DNA from: Rhodoplanes sp. Z2-YC6860
Lineage (GTDB): Bacteria; Pseudomonadota; Alphaproteobacteria; Rhizobiales; Xanthobacteraceae
Reading direction: 5' to 3'
NCBI RefSeq assembly: GCF_001579845.1
Contig: NZ_CP007440.1
Location: forward strand, 7,338,029 to 7,402,028
Length of the DNA stretch: 64,000 nt
Position numbers and translations under genes: made by a program. Positions 1 to 10,808 of the stretch are shown piece by piece (the first letter of the stretch is position 1; each line of letters starts with the position of its first letter). The notes below the pieces were generated by a model, which did no database searches, was not told the origin of the DNA, and was given only the letters and a program-made list of their open reading frames with translations.

Positions 1-2
1 AG

Positions 3-2777
3 CCGGCCGCCGGCCCGTGGATCGCCTCGACGCTGCTCTCCTTCATCGCCATCCTGCTGCTGCCGCGGCAGTTTCATGTCGCCGTGGTCGAGAACAACGA
101 CGAGCGCGAGATCAAGCGCGCGCGCTGGATGTTTCCGATCTATCTGGTGCTGATCAACCTTTTCGTGGTGCCGATCGCGATCGCGGGCCTGCTCACCTTC
201 CCGGCCGGCAACGTCGATGGCGACATGTTCGTGCTGGCGCTGCCGCTCAGCGCCGGCTCCAACCTCTTCACCATCCTGGCCTTCGTCGGCGGGCTGTCGG
301 CCGCGACCGCTATGGTGATCGTGGAGTCGGTGGCGCTCGCCATCATGGTCTCCAACGACATCGTCATTCCCTGGGTGTTGCAGCGGCGTCAAACGCTGAT
401 CGAGGGCAGCGAGGATGTCGGCGCGCTGCTGCTCACCGTGCGGCGGCTCGCGATCTTCGCGATCCTGCTGTTTGCCTATTTTTATCACCGCTCGGCAGGC
501 GATTCCCAGCTCGCGGCGATCGGCATCCTGGCCTTCGCGGCCATCGCCCAGCTCGCACCGGCCTTTTTCGGAGGCCTTGTCTGGCGCAACGCCACCGCCG
601 GAGGTGCCATCGCCGGCATGACGATCGGCATCCTGACCTGGGCCTACACGCTGCTGCTGCCGACCTTCTGGGACAACACCTTTTTGGCGCAGGGACCGTG
701 GGGCATCGAGTTGCTTCGCCCGCAACACCTGTTCGGTCTCGATCTGCCGCCGCTGGTCCATGGCGTGGTTTGGAGTCTCGCGCTCAATTTCCTGACCTAT
801 ATCGGCTTCTCGATCCGCCGCGCGCCGCGGCCGATCGAGCGGATGCAGGCCGACGTGTTCGTGCCGACCCGCCTCGCTCCGATGGCGCCGGGCTTCAGGC
901 TGTGGCGCTCATCGGTCACGGTTGGCGATCTGACCTCGACCGTCGCACGCTACCTCGGCGAGGACCGTACCCGCTCCTCGTTCGAGAGCTTTGCCGTGAC
1001 GCGGCGCATCAGCCTGCAGCCCCAGGTGGAAGCCGACGTCCAGTTGCTGCGCTATGCCGAACACCAACTCGCCTCGGCGATCGGCGCGGCCTCCTCGCGT
1101 CTTGTGCTATCGCTGCTGTTGCGCAAGCGCACGGTGTCGACAGAGGCCGCGCTGAAGCTGCTCGACGATGCGAATGCTGCGATCCACTACAACCGCGAGA
1201 TTCTGCAGACCGCGCTCGACCATGTGCGCCAGGGCATCGCGGTCTACGACAAGGAAATGCGGCTCGTCTGCTGGAACCGGCAGTTCGGCGAAATCCTCAA
1301 CCTGCCGCCGGAGCTGACGCGCGTGGGCGCCAATCTCGAGGAGATCGTCCGCTATAACGCCGAGCAGGGTGCGCTCGGCCCGGGCGACATCGAGACGCTG
1401 GTGCGCGCCCGACTCGAGCAATACGCCAGCACCGACGAGCCTTATCTCAAGCGCTTCATTGATCGCGGCCTGGTGGTCGAGATCCGCACCAACCGCATGC
1501 CGGACGGCGGCATCGTCACCACCGCGACCGATATCACGCCGAGCGTGGTCGCAGCCGAAGCGCTGGAACGCGCCAATGCCACGCTGGAGATGCGGGTGCG
1601 CGAGCGCACCGGGGAGCTCACCCGCCTGAACGCCGAACTCGGCCGCGCCAAGGCCGAAGCCGACGAGGCCAACATTTCCAAGACCCGCTTCGTTGCCGCA
1701 GCCAGCCACGACATCCTGCAGCCGCTGAATGCGGCGCGCCTCTACGTCACATCGCTGATGGAACGCCGCGACAAGGGCGACGATGCGCGCCTCGTCGAGA
1801 ATCTCGATGCCTCGCTCGACTCGGTCGAGGAAATCTTCAGCGCGCTGCTCGATATCTCGCGGCTCGACACCGGCGCGATGCGGCCCGAGCTGGTGAGCTT
1901 CCGTATCGATGAGCTGCTGCGCCAGCTCGAAGTCGAGTTCGCGCCGCTCGCCCACGAAAAAGGCCTCAAACTGAAATTCATGCCGTGCCGGCTCGCCATC
2001 CGCTCCGACCGGCGGCTGCTGCGGCGGCTTTTGCAGAACTTCATATCCAATGCCATCAAGTACACGCCCAAGGGCCATGTGCTGATCGGCTGCCGGCGTC
2101 GCGGCAGCAACCTTCGCATCGACGTCTACGACACCGGGCTCGGCATTCCGGCGTCGAAGCGGCGGGTGGTCTTCCGCGAATTCCAGCGGCTGGACGAAGG
2201 CGCCAAGGTGGCGCGCGGGTTGGGCCTCGGGCTTTCGATCGTCGAACGCATCGGCCGCGTGCTCGATCACAAGGTCGATCTGCTCTCGGTGCCGCGGCGC
2301 GGCTCGCGCTTCTCGGTCACGGTGCCGGTATCAAGCGCCGCACCGGTGCAGGCGCAACGCGAGACGGCGGCGCCCGACCGCGGCCAGCTCTCCGGCGTTA
2401 CGGTGCTGTGCATCGACAACGAACCCAAGGTGCTCGACGGCATGGAGACACTGCTCGGCGGCTGGGGCTGCCGGGTGCTGAAGGCGCCGGATCTTGCGAC
2501 AGCGATCACCGCGACCGAAGCCGCGGCGGATCCGCTGCATGGTCTGCTGGTCGACTATCACCTCGATCGCGGCACCGGTTTGGCCGCCATCGCCGAGTTG
2601 CGCCAGCGCTTCGGCGCGAACCTGCCGGCGATCCTCATCACCGCCGACCGCTCGCCACTGGTGCGCGACCTGGCCCGCGAGAAAGATGTGCAGATCCTCA
2701 ACAAGCCGCTGAAGCCCGCCGCGCTCCGCGCGCTGATGGCGCAATGGCGCGTGCAGCGGATTGCTGCGGCGGAGTGA
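3..2777 (+). CDS. Symporter-type hybrid sensor histidine kinase (5' end outside window)
   Basis: The reading frame is already open at base 3, so the gene starts before the window. The visible 924 residues begin with hydrophobic segments of a sodium/solute symporter-like sensor (to about base 840). A PAS domain follows (about 1190-1570), then a coiled coil and a HisKA domain whose phospho-acceptor His lies in SHDILQP (codon 1707-1709). The ATPase domain has an N box with SNAIKYT, DTGLGIP and GLGLGLS. A C-terminal receiver has its Asp in LLVDYHL (codon 2553-2555) and its Lys in NKPLKP. This order is known from PutP/ErcS-like membrane hybrid kinases. The input ligand cannot be told from sequence. 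A NarL-type regulator at 9988-10662 is a plausible partner, which is an inference. The gene ends 31 bp from the convergent hybrid kinase. Confidence 0.9.
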   Translation, partial: PAAGPWIASTLLSFIAILLLPRQFHVAVVENNDEREIKRARWMFPIYLVLINLFVVPIAIAGLLTFPAGNVDGDMFVLALPLSAGSNLFTILAFVGGLSAATAMVIVESVALAIMVSNDIVIPWVLQRRQTLIEGSEDVGALLLTVRRLAIFAILLFAYFYHRSAGDSQLAAIGILAFAAIAQLAPAFFGGLVWRNATAGGAIAGMTIGILTWAYTLLLPTFWDNTFLAQGPWGIELLRPQHLFGLDLPPLVHGVVWSLALNFLTYIGFSIRRAPRPIERMQADVFVPTRLAPMAPGFRLWRSSVTVGDLTSTVARYLGEDRTRSSFESFAVTRRISLQPQVEADVQLLRYAEHQLASAIGAASSRLVLSLLLRKRTVSTEAALKLLDDANAAIHYNREILQTALDHVRQGIAVYDKEMRLVCWNRQFGEILNLPPELTRVGANLEEIVRYNAEQGALGPGDIETLVRARLEQYASTDEPYLKRFIDRGLVVEIRTNRMPDGGIVTTATDITPSVVAAEALERANATLEMRVRERTGELTRLNAELGRAKAEADEANISKTRFVAAASHDILQPLNAARLYVTSLMERRDKGDDARLVENLDASLDSVEEIFSALLDISRLDTGAMRPELVSFRIDELLRQLEVEFAPLAHEKGLKLKFMPCRLAIRSDRRLLRRLLQNFISNAIKYTPKGHVLIGCRRRGSNLRIDVYDTGLGIPASKRRVVFREFQRLDEGAKVARGLGLGLSIVERIGRVLDHKVDLLSVPRRGSRFSVTVPVSSAAPVQAQRETAAPDRGQLSGVTVLCIDNEPKVLDGMETLLGGWGCRVLKAPDLATAITATEAAADPLHGLLVDYHLDRGTGLAAIAELRQRFGANLPAILITADRSPLVRDLAREKDVQILNKPLKPAALRALMAQWRVQRIAAAE

Positions 2778-2808
2778 GCGGCGGCAGGCCAAAGCAGCGA
2801 TCACGCAC

Positions 2809-5460
2809 TCAGACGCAGACCTCGACAGCAGCGACCAGAGGCGTGTCCGGCACAAGCTCAATTTTCGCCACAGCAATCGGCCGGATTTCGGCAAAGCTTT
2901 GATCAAGCTGATCCAGACGCGCACCGAGCGCCTGCCCTTTCAGACCCAATGCATCTTGCTCCAACTCCCGGGCTATGTCCGAAAGGCGCAGAAAGCCCAG
3001 ACTTGCCGCAGTGCTTTTCGTCGCGTGTGCGTCGCGCTGGACCGCAGCCCCGTCTCCTTGCTCGGCGGATGCGCGCATCGAAACGATGCGCTGCTCCGTA
3101 TCGACCAGGAACGTCTGCATGACCATCTTGGAGTCCGCAGCACCCAAAACCTCCGACAATTCGGAATAAATCCCGGATTCAAACCGAGGCCTGCAAGCCG
3201 CGTCGCTTGGCTCGGCACCATCCGCCATTTCCAAAGGTGCGCAACAGAGGCGCGTATCCCTGAATCTCGCAATCGCCTCAGCCAATCCCTGCCGCGTCAA
3301 GGGCTTCGGCACGAAATCATTCATTCCGGCATTCAAGCACTCGTCGCGGTCATGCTTTTGGACGTTGGCCGTCAAAGCAACGATATGCGGCGTCCCGTGG
3401 GCTCCTGCGAGCTGACGAACCGCCCGGGCCGCCGTCAGTCCGTCCATCTCCGGCATCATGACGTCCATGAATACCAAGTCATACGCAGTGCGCGTGCACG
3501 CTGCCACCGCTTCGACGCCGTTGCCGGCGATATCGACGGCGTAGCCCAAGCTGGCCAGGATCTTCGTCGCGACAAGCTGATTGGTCTTGTTGTCTTCCAC
3601 CAGTAGCCCGCGGACACCGGCTCCGCCGGCCGCCGTGGTCTGTCCCGGTGCAGCGCTCGCCCAGCCGTCATCGGAACCAATCGGCGGAACCAACGAGGGC
3701 GCGCCGCGCAAACATTCGATCGAGAACTTGAACGTCGAGCCTTTTCCCGCTTCACTCTCCACGGAAATGGTCCCGCCCATCAGGCCGACGAGCCGCCTGC
3801 TGATCGCCAGCCCCAAGCCCGTGCCGCCGAACCGTCGGGCGATCGAACTGTCCAACTGAGAAAATTCGCGGAACAGCAAGGCGATTCCATCCCGTGGAAT
3901 GCCAATGCCGGTATCGCACACCTCGAATGCCAACCGGATGCGGTCCGGGTCGGAGGATGCGGCCACGTCGACGTTGACTGTCACGCGACCCTGCTTGGTG
4001 AACTTGAGCCCGTTGCCGACCAGATTGAACAGCACCTGCCGCAGATGAGCCGGATCGCCGATCACCGATGCCGGTACAGCGTCGGTGAAGAGGGCTGACA
4101 ATTCCAATCCTTTCTCGCGTGCCTGGGTCGCCAGCAGCGCGACGGAATCCTCCACCAGTTTTCGCGGATCGAAGGCGATGCGTTCGATTTCGACGCGATC
4201 CGCCTCGAGCTTCGAGAAATCGAGCACGTCGTTGATGACCTGGAGAAGATGGGTCGCAGATTCCCGGAGGGTCTTTGCGCAGCCGAACTGCTCCGGCGTC
4301 AGCTCGGTTGCGAGCAGAACCTCCGACATGCCGACGACGCCGTTCATGGGCGTCCGGATCTCGTGGCTCATCATGGCCAGGAATTCCGACCGGGCTCGCG
4401 TGCCCGCTTCGGCTGCGTCGCGCGCATGCGACAGAATTCTCTGATAGCGCGACATGAAGAACATCATGCCGAGAATCCAGAACGTCAACATGAGCGCGAT
4501 CGCGATCTTCGTCCAAAAGCCTTGCTTGTGTGCCTGAAGCACCTCGTTGACCGACAACCCCACCGACACGATCAACGGATAGCCTTTGACGCCACGATAG
4601 GCGACCAGCCTCTCGATTCGATCCAGCTGACTTACGGCCCGGTATGAACCTGACCTTGCTTCGCTGAATTGCCTGAACAGCGCTCCCCCCGCCAGCGACT
4701 GTCCGATCGCGGCAGCCCCGGCTGAGCCCCGCGCCCGCACGATGCCATCAAGCCCGACAAGGGTTACGGCACCCAGCTTGCCCACGTCGATCGACTGATA
4801 GAATTTGGCTAGGTAATCTGGATCCAGCGATACGACGACAACGCCGCCGAACGACCCGTCCGGCATCATGATCCGACGCGTAAGTTGGATCGACCATTTG
4901 CCGCTAACACGACCGAAGATGGGCTTGCTGATGAACAGCTCGTCGACCTGCCGTGCTGCATGCACTTTGAAATGTTCGCGGTCGCTGAGATCGAGGCCCG
5001 GCTTTGAACCCGGGATGTTGCTCGCCACCATCAAGCCGTCCTTGCCGATGACAACAACCTGGAACGTGAAGTCACTCAGAAACTGACTGCTGCGCGTCCA
5101 CAGCGACATGTCGAACGAATCCATGTCGCGAGCATAGGAATCCCGCACGTAAAGCAGCGTCTGATCTGCCGCTCTGATGGCACGGATGATCTGCTCCTCA
5201 AACGCACGCGACAGGTTTTCGGCATTCTGGATGGCAGCACGTTCAGTCTGCTGCTTCTCCGTATACGAGAAATACAGCGCACCAACCCAGATCAGGAGCA
5301 CCGCCGAAAGTCCCAAGAGCACACTGGCGTAAGGCCCGATTCGCAGCAGCCAATCCTGCCGCCTGGCGCCGGGCAATTTGTTTAAAGCGGCTTGATGGAC
5401 CAGACGATAGGGCATGCAGCACCAGGACAAGGCGATCGGTTCGCGCCGCCAATGCATCAC
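2809..5460 (-). CDS. Hybrid sensor histidine kinase with Cache-like sensor, REC and HPt domains
   Basis: An inner-membrane phosphorelay kinase of 883 residues. Transmembrane helices at about 44-64 and 314-338 flank a periplasmic region of about 245 residues that resembles a PDC/Cache sensor. HisKA carries [10 protein letters not shown] with His366. The ATPase domain shows GNGLKFT, DTGIGIP and [11 protein letters not shown] receiver domain has its acceptor Asp in [11 protein letters not shown], and the C-terminal HPt carries its His in [12 protein letters not shown]. All catalytic motifs look intact. The first in-frame ATG gives an unusually long 40-residue lead before the first helix, so the true start may lie further in. 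It is divergent from cheW across a 577 bp gap. Function in chemotaxis or c-di-GMP control is suggested only by its neighbours. Confidence 0.88.
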   Translation of the reverse strand: MMHWRREPIALSWCCMPYRLVHQAALNKLPGARRQDWLLRIGPYASVLLGLSAVLLIWVGALYFSYTEKQQTERAAIQNAENLSRAFEEQIIRAIRAADQTLLYVRDSYARDMDSFDMSLWTRSSQFLSDFTFQVVVIGKDGLMVASNIPGSKPGLDLSDREHFKVHAARQVDELFISKPIFGRVSGKWSIQLTRRIMMPDGSFGGVVVVSLDPDYLAKFYQSIDVGKLGAVTLVGLDGIVRARGSAGAAAIGQSLAGGALFRQFSEARSGSYRAVSQLDRIERLVAYRGVKGYPLIVSVGLSVNEVLQAHKQGFWTKIAIALMLTFWILGMMFFMSRYQRILSHARDAAEAGTRARSEFLAMMSHEIRTPMNGVVGMSEVLLATELTPEQFGCAKTLRESATHLLQVINDVLDFSKLEADRVEIERIAFDPRKLVEDSVALLATQAREKGLELSALFTDAVPASVIGDPAHLRQVLFNLVGNGLKFTKQGRVTVNVDVAASSDPDRIRLAFEVCDTGIGIPRDGIALLFREFSQLDSSIARRFGGTGLGLAISRRLVGLMGGTISVESEAGKGSTFKFSIECLRGAPSLVPPIGSDDGWASAAPGQTTAAGGAGVRGLLVEDNKTNQLVATKILASLGYAVDIAGNGVEAVAACTRTAYDLVFMDVMMPEMDGLTAARAVRQLAGAHGTPHIVALTANVQKHDRDECLNAGMNDFVPKPLTRQGLAEAIARFRDTRLCCAPLEMADGAEPSDAACRPRFESGIYSELSEVLGAADSKMVMQTFLVDTEQRIVSMRASAEQGDGAAVQRDAHATKSTAASLGFLRLSDIARELEQDALGLKGQALGARLDQLDQSFAEIRPIAVAKIELVPDTPLVAAVEVCV

Positions 5461-5832
5461 AGTTTGGATAAGAAGCCGTGCCTAACGCGCCTACGTAGTT
5501 TCCCGTAAGAGCTTCCCTGACACGGCAGTCGGGCAAAGCCTGCGACGACGCGTCATGCAGCGATGAGGTTTAACAATCTCGGCAGAGAACCGGCTGCTGG
5601 ATGCGCTATCGAAAGGCCGCAATGCCGGAAAAAGCACCATCGGTTGTCAGGAAGAACCCGTATCATCTTCATTTGAAGCATGGCTCTTATCTGCAATCGC
5701 ATTCGATATCGTCGCTGCAAGCTTAATGCGACCGAACAACGAAATTGTCGGACGGCGGTCAACACCGCATTTTTCCTGGGGTCGCAGTAATCGTGAGACG
5801 CGGTGCGCTCGAGGGCGCATGACAAATGCTTA

Positions 5833-5873
5833 TGACGCATTTCCTCCTGCGTCAGTCGACGACTTTCGTCGAC
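5833..5873. repeat. Two abutting inverted repeats in the kinase-cheW gap
   Basis: The 577 bp between the hybrid kinase and cheW holds no convincing gene. It does contain two perfect hairpins placed end to end. The first has a 7 bp stem (TGACGCA with TGCGTCA, 8 nt loop, 5833-5854). The second has an 8 bp stem (GTCGACGA with TCGTCGAC, 3 nt loop, 5855-5873). Neither is followed by a T run, so they are more likely operator or leader structures than terminators. Their role is unknown. Confidence 0.45.
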
Positions 5874-6037
5874 ACGAAGAGTCACGGGTCGGCGCAAGAG
5901 CGCTTTAAATAAATCTGCCTACGTTCAGCATCACGGATCGGCCAGACATTCTGTACATCCGAAGCCTCGATCGCCAGCACGATCGCGCATGCCTCGGTCG
6001 CAGGCTGGCGATACGCGGACAACAAAGGAATGAACAG

Positions 6038-6586
6038 ATGAGCGAGCCAATCGCCGCAGGGACGCAGATCAACGACGCCGGGCGATCAGCATCGGCAAAT
6101 GCCAACGCGGCGGCAGCACCTGGCCTTGCGCAATTCATCAGCTTCAAGATCGGCGACGAGACTTATGGCGTCGACATTATGGCCGTTCGCGAGATCAAAG
6201 GCTGGACCGAGATCACACAACTTCCGGAGCAGCCAGACTTCGTTCGCGGCGTTCTGAATCTTCGCGGCGTCATTGTTCCGATCGTAGACCTCCGATGTCG
6301 CTTTGGTTTGGGGTCGACGGAGGCAACGTCACTGCACGTCATGATTATCGCGTCGATCGATCAAAGCCTCGTCGGGCTGCTTGCGGACAACGTCTCGGAC
6401 ATTATCGCAATCGAGCCGGCGACGATCAAACCGATCCCTCGCGTCAGCCCAAGCAAACACTCCGTCTTCTTGAAGGGATTGGCGACCATCGACACCGACA
6501 TGATCGCGATCATCGAGCTCGACGCCCTGCTCGGCGAGCACGCTCGCATGACGGGAAATGAATTCGCCAAAATTGTCCCTCAATAA
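6038..6586 (+). CDS. cheW: Chemotaxis coupling protein CheW
   Basis: A cytoplasmic adaptor of 182 residues that links chemoreceptors to the CheA kinase. After an Ala/Asn-rich lead of about 28 residues, the CheW fold runs from about 30 to 175: it opens with [16 protein letters not shown] and carries VREIKGW, the conserved [14 protein letters not shown] and the later [10 protein letters not shown]. An AAGGAATG stretch lies just upstream of the ATG. The stop falls 22 bp before the chemoreceptor start, so the two are probably cotranscribed. No cheA, cheY, cheR or cheB is present in the window, so this protein must work with a core elsewhere. Confidence 0.93.
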   Translation: MSEPIAAGTQINDAGRSASANANAAAAPGLAQFISFKIGDETYGVDIMAVREIKGWTEITQLPEQPDFVRGVLNLRGVIVPIVDLRCRFGLGSTEATSLHVMIIASIDQSLVGLLADNVSDIIAIEPATIKPIPRVSPSKHSVFLKGLATIDTDMIAIIELDALLGEHARMTGNEFAKIVPQ

Positions 6587-6608
6587 CCCTCCACAACGAG
6601 AAACCATC

Positions 6609-8606
6609 ATGAAAATTCGCAAGTCCCTGACCGCATTCGGAGCAATACTGGCTTCGGCGGTCGTGGTCGCCACGCTCGCGGGCAGCATCGTCGCCAACAA
6701 AATCCGTATCGGCGGCGACACATACGCCCAAATCGCACAGGGCAAGGACCTCGTAGCCGACATTCTGCCGCCGCCGGCTTACGTGATCGAGGCTTATCTC
6801 GAAGCCACGCTTGCACTCAATGGCGCCAAGCCGATTGCCGAGAGCCGCGCCGATCTCAAGAAGCTGCATGCCGACTACAACGACCGCCGGGACTTCTGGC
6901 GCAAGTCCGATCTCGATTCCAACATCAAGCAGAAGCTGACCGAGTCGTCCCATCAGGCGGTCAGCCGATTCTGGTCGGTCGTCGAAGATCAATTGCTGCC
7001 CGCGTTGGAGAAGGGCGACAAGCAAGCAGCAACTGGCGCGCACCTTGCCCTGACCCAGGCCTATGGAGATCACCGCAAGGTCGTGGACAGCATCGTGAAG
7101 GATGCGGAGGCGCTCAACAACTCGCTCGAAGTGACGGCAGGCTCGCAAACCCGCCTCGCGGTATGGTCCATTGCCGTCGTGATGCTGTTCGTGCTGGGCG
7201 TGCTCGGCGGCGGCATCTGGTTCATGGGCCGAAACGTCGTCTCCCCCGTCGTCAACTTGACCTCCGTCATGCAGGCGATGGCGTCCGGCTCGCTCGCTGC
7301 CGAGATTCCATTCGTCCAACGAAACGACGAGATCGGCAACATGTCCAAGGCTCTGCTGGTCTTCCGCGACGCGGGGCTCGAAAAACTCAAGCTCGCGAAG
7401 GCGAACGAGGAGCAACGCCGCGCGCGGGAGGAAATGCTGACAAAGGACGCCGCCGCGCAAGCTGCTGCTGTGGAGGAGCGCACCGCGGTGGCTCAGGAGC
7501 AGGCCCGGATCGTGAATGCGCTCGGGCTGGGCCTTCAGAATCTCGCGGCCGGCGATCTGGGCTTCAGGCTCGACGACGAATTCCCCGCCGCTTATCGAAA
7601 GCTTCGCGATGACTTTAACGGCGCCCTGACGAAGCTCAACGATACAATCGCGGTCATTGCGTCCGCGGCGGGAGAGGTCATGCAGGCCACCAATGAGATC
7701 TCCGGCGGCGTGACCGATCTCTCCCAACGAACCGAAGAGCAGGCCGCCAGCCTTGAGGAAACCTCTGCATCCATGGAGCAGATTTCGGCGACGGTGAAGA
7801 AGAACGCGGACAGCGCAGGCCAAGCGAGCCGCGCCGCCACAAGCACTTGCGAGGCTGCCACCCGCGGCGGCGAGGTGGTTGCCCAGGCGGTCAGCGCCAT
7901 GTCGCAGATCGAGCAATCGTCATGCAAGATCTCCGACATCATTGGCGTGATCGACGAGATCGCCCGGCAGACCAACCTGCTCGCGTTGAACGCGGCCGTG
8001 GAGGCAGCACGCGCGGGTGACGCGGGCCGCGGTTTTGCCGTGGTGGCTTCGGAAGTCCGCAGCCTCGCACAGCGTTCGTCTCAGGCGGCGAAGGACATCA
8101 AGGACCTCATCACCAGTTCCAACAGCCAGGTCAAGAATGGCGTCGACCTCGTCAACCGGGCCGGCCAGTCGCTCAACGAAATCGTCGAGGCCATTCGCGG
8201 GGTCGCGCTCATCGTGAACGATATCGCGCATGCGAGCGCCGAGCAGGCTGGCGGCATCGATCAGGTCAACAAGGCGCTGGCCCAGATGGACGAGGTCACG
8301 CAGCAGAACTCCGCGCTCGTCGAGGAAAGCGCGGCTGCGGCGAAGACTCTGGAGCAGCAAGCCAGCGAAATGAACGATCGCGTAGCGTTCTTCCGTGTCG
8401 GCGGGAGCAGCCCGGCTGCCGTCGAGGCGGCAGCCGGCGAAGCCCCTGCGCTTGCGCAGATCCGTGCTGGTAAGTCCGCACGGGTTAAGCAAGAGCTGAC
8501 TCCCTCTTCGCCGCCGCGAAATATGGGACGCCGAGGTCCGGCCAGACGCATGCAGACCGCGCTGGCCGCAGCGCTGAGTCCGGACGAGGACTGGAAGGAA
8601 TTCTAG
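6609..8606 (+). CDS. Methyl-accepting chemotaxis protein with CheR-docking C-terminus
   Basis: A membrane chemoreceptor of 665 residues. I chose the ATG at 6609 (MKIRKSL) because it is directly followed by the first transmembrane helix; an in-frame start 51 bp upstream would overlap cheW. A periplasmic sensor of about 165 residues with [11 protein letters not shown] follows. The second helix is near 186-208, then a HAMP domain, a second HAMP-like stretch ([13 protein letters not shown]) and the long coiled-coil signalling domain with hairpin tip [21 protein letters not shown]. The last five residues are DWKEF, matching the xWxxF pentapeptide that tethers CheR/CheB in some receptors. The ligand is unknown. 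The gene is downstream of cheW in the same direction. Confidence 0.93.
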   Translation: MKIRKSLTAFGAILASAVVVATLAGSIVANKIRIGGDTYAQIAQGKDLVADILPPPAYVIEAYLEATLALNGAKPIAESRADLKKLHADYNDRRDFWRKSDLDSNIKQKLTESSHQAVSRFWSVVEDQLLPALEKGDKQAATGAHLALTQAYGDHRKVVDSIVKDAEALNNSLEVTAGSQTRLAVWSIAVVMLFVLGVLGGGIWFMGRNVVSPVVNLTSVMQAMASGSLAAEIPFVQRNDEIGNMSKALLVFRDAGLEKLKLAKANEEQRRAREEMLTKDAAAQAAAVEERTAVAQEQARIVNALGLGLQNLAAGDLGFRLDDEFPAAYRKLRDDFNGALTKLNDTIAVIASAAGEVMQATNEISGGVTDLSQRTEEQAASLEETSASMEQISATVKKNADSAGQASRAATSTCEAATRGGEVVAQAVSAMSQIEQSSCKISDIIGVIDEIARQTNLLALNAAVEAARAGDAGRGFAVVASEVRSLAQRSSQAAKDIKDLITSSNSQVKNGVDLVNRAGQSLNEIVEAIRGVALIVNDIAHASAEQAGGIDQVNKALAQMDEVTQQNSALVEESAAAAKTLEQQASEMNDRVAFFRVGGSSPAAVEAAAGEAPALAQIRAGKSARVKQELTPSSPPRNMGRRGPARRMQTALAAALSPDEDWKEF

Positions 8607-8735
8607 CCACAAGCCGGATGGCGGCGTCAGGCACGCGGACGCCGCCGCCGGCCGCACCAGCACTGACCTATCGGCGGAAAACGCGGCGCGAGTTTCAATC
8701 AACGCCACAACCAAACGGAACATCGGGGGCATCAT

Positions 8736-9974
8736 ATGCAAGGCAATCTCGCCGGCGCGGCGGATGGGAGCACACCTTCCCTGCTCGTCATCGACGATGA
8801 TTTTGTGCAGCGGACGATCATCTGCAAGATCGGAGAGAGCCTTGGGTATCGCCCGCAATCGGCGGCGTCCTCGGAAGAAGCCCTGGTTGCGCTGGAAGGC
8901 GATCAATTCGATTGCATCACGCTTGACCTGTCGCTCGGCGAGCAGCCCGGCACAAATCTGCTTCGCACCATTGCGAGCTTCAGGAAAACCCCTGTCATCA
9001 TCATCAGCGGCTGCGACGAGAGGATTCAAAATTCGGCAGCACGCCTTTCGAGCGCACTTGGTTTAGGCTTCTGCCAGGTCGCAAAGCCGATCAACCTCGA
9101 TAAGCTCAGAGCCGCGCTTCGCGACAATTGGCCCCGCGAACGCGAGGCAACCCGGCGAAGGAACACTCGACCTGTCATCGATCTGGACCAACTGGTCGCG
9201 GCGATCAGTCGCCATGAAATCGTTCCCTGGTTCCAGCCGAAAGTCCGGCTGGGCTCTGGCGAGGTTGTGGGATGCGAGGCTTTGGCCCGATGGAAGCATC
9301 CGGAGCTCGGCTTCATTCCGCCCGACGTCTTCATCCCCCTCGCGGAGGCGGCCGGCCTCATTCCTCGACTGACGTCGTCCCTGATGCGCGATGCCGCCCA
9401 TTTGGCGAGCCGGATTGTGGGCCAACGCCCGAAGTTTTCCGTGGCGGTCAACGTCTCGGCTTCTGAATTGACCGATGTCACCCTGTTCGATCGGGTCGAA
9501 CAGATGCTTGCGGACCATAACCTGCCGCCCTCGGCGCTGACCATTGAGATCACGGAAAGCACCGCGATGTCGGACACGACCAAGGCGACCGAAATTCTTG
9601 TGGGTTTGCGGCTGCGAGGCGTCGGCGTATCGATCGATGACTTTGGCACCGGCCACGCTTCCCTCGCGGCTTTGGCCAGAATGCCGTTCAATGAGCTCAA
9701 GATCGACAATCAGTTCGTGCGCAAGAGCGAAATCGATCGCGACATGGCTCGCGTCGTACGCGCCTGCGTCCACCTGGGGCACGAGTTCGGAATGCAGGTG
9801 GTGGCCGAAGGTATCGAGAGCGCTTCGCTGTGGGGGCGGATGACGCAAGCAGGATGCGACATCGCACAGGGGCTGGCGATTTCGCCGGCGATCGAAGCCG
9901 ATCAGTTCGTGCAATGGGTGGAGCAGTGGGGCGGCTTGCGCACCTTGGAGACGGCCGCGGCCGCGTACGCGTGA
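8736..9974 (+). CDS. Receiver-EAL cyclic-di-GMP phosphodiesterase
   Basis: A soluble response regulator of 412 residues. The receiver (about 15-130) has the acidic pair in VIDDDF, its acceptor Asp in TLDLSL and Lys in AKPINL. The EAL domain (about 155-395) keeps the catalytic set: CEALARW, NVSASEL, EITES, IDDFGTG, the Lys in ELKID, and VAEGIES. It is therefore probably an active c-di-GMP hydrolase controlled by phosphorylation. The ATG is preceded by a GGGGG stretch. It follows the chemoreceptor after 129 bp in the same direction, suggesting a local link between chemosensing and the motile/sessile switch. The hybrid kinase at 2809-5460 could phosphorylate it, which is an inference. Confidence 0.92.
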   Translation: MQGNLAGAADGSTPSLLVIDDDFVQRTIICKIGESLGYRPQSAASSEEALVALEGDQFDCITLDLSLGEQPGTNLLRTIASFRKTPVIIISGCDERIQNSAARLSSALGLGFCQVAKPINLDKLRAALRDNWPREREATRRRNTRPVIDLDQLVAAISRHEIVPWFQPKVRLGSGEVVGCEALARWKHPELGFIPPDVFIPLAEAAGLIPRLTSSLMRDAAHLASRIVGQRPKFSVAVNVSASELTDVTLFDRVEQMLADHNLPPSALTIEITESTAMSDTTKATEILVGLRLRGVGVSIDDFGTGHASLAALARMPFNELKIDNQFVRKSEIDRDMARVVRACVHLGHEFGMQVVAEGIESASLWGRMTQAGCDIAQGLAISPAIEADQFVQWVEQWGGLRTLETAAAAYA

Positions 9975-9987
9975 GATTGGCCGAAGG

Positions 9988-10662
9988 TCAATTCTGGTTC
10001 GCCGCAGCCTGCGGCCACTGACCGACTTCGATCTTCGCGGCCGCGATGACGGCCTGCGTGCGGCTGTCGACGCCGAGCTTCTGCAGGATCGCCGAGACGT
10101 GCGCCTTTACGGTCGCCTCCGACACCGACAGCTCGTAGGCGATCTGCTTGTTGAGCATGCCCTCCGACAGCATCATCAGCACGCGCACCTGCTGCGGCGT
10201 GAGCGAAGAAAGCCGCGCCATCAGCGCCGCCGATTCCGCGTCCGCACCGCCGGAGAGATCGACGTCGGGCGGCGTCCACACGCCGCCGCCAAGCACCTTC
10301 TTGATCGCCTGTCGCATCTCGTCGATGCCGAGCGTCTTCGGCATGAAGCCCGATGCGCCGAAATCCATGCAGCGGCGGATCACCGACGGATCGTCGTTCG
10401 CCGACACCACCAGCACCGGCACGCTCGGATGTTGCGCGCGCAGAAACATCAGCCCGGAGAAGCCACGCACGCCGGGCATCGCGAGATCGAGCAGGATCAG
10501 ATCGACCTCGTCGCTCTCCTCGAGCAGCTTGGACATTTCCTCGAAGGTGCCGGCTTCGACAATGTCGGCCCGCTCGACCATACCGGCCACGGCCTCGCGG
10601 AGCGCGCCGCGGAACAGCGGATGGTCGTCGGCTATCAGGAGCCGATAGTTCGGATCGCTCAA
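9988..10662 (-). CDS. NarL/LuxR-family response regulator
   Basis: A transcriptional regulator of 224 residues. The receiver has ADDHPLFRGALREAV at the start, its acceptor Asp in LILLDLAMPG and Lys in MPKTLG. A C-terminal LuxR-type HTH carries LTPQQVRVLMMLSEGMLNKQ and SVSEATVKAHVSAILQKLGV. I prefer the TTG start at 10662 (MSDPNYRLL) because CGAGGA sits at ribosome-binding distance; a GTG at 10686 would add eight residues. The gene faces the REC-EAL gene and ends 13 bp from it. Regulators of this subfamily often partner symporter-type hybrid kinases, so the kinase at the window start is a candidate sensor. Targets are unknown. Confidence 0.88.
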   Translation of the reverse strand: MSDPNYRLLIADDHPLFRGALREAVAGMVERADIVEAGTFEEMSKLLEESDEVDLILLDLAMPGVRGFSGLMFLRAQHPSVPVLVVSANDDPSVIRRCMDFGASGFMPKTLGIDEMRQAIKKVLGGGVWTPPDVDLSGGADAESAALMARLSSLTPQQVRVLMMLSEGMLNKQIAYELSVSEATVKAHVSAILQKLGVDSRTQAVIAAAKIEVGQWPQAAANQN

Positions 10663-10808
10663 ACTCAGTCCTCGATCACGGGCCACTCCCCCGCGGGCCA
10701 GTCCCGGACCTCGTAAAATCTAGCCGATTGGAACCGGCAATGCATCGTCCTGAACGGATTTGATCGGGGCTTGGTTAGCCCGGGGCGGGGCTGAAGCCAG
10801 GCCGGTTT

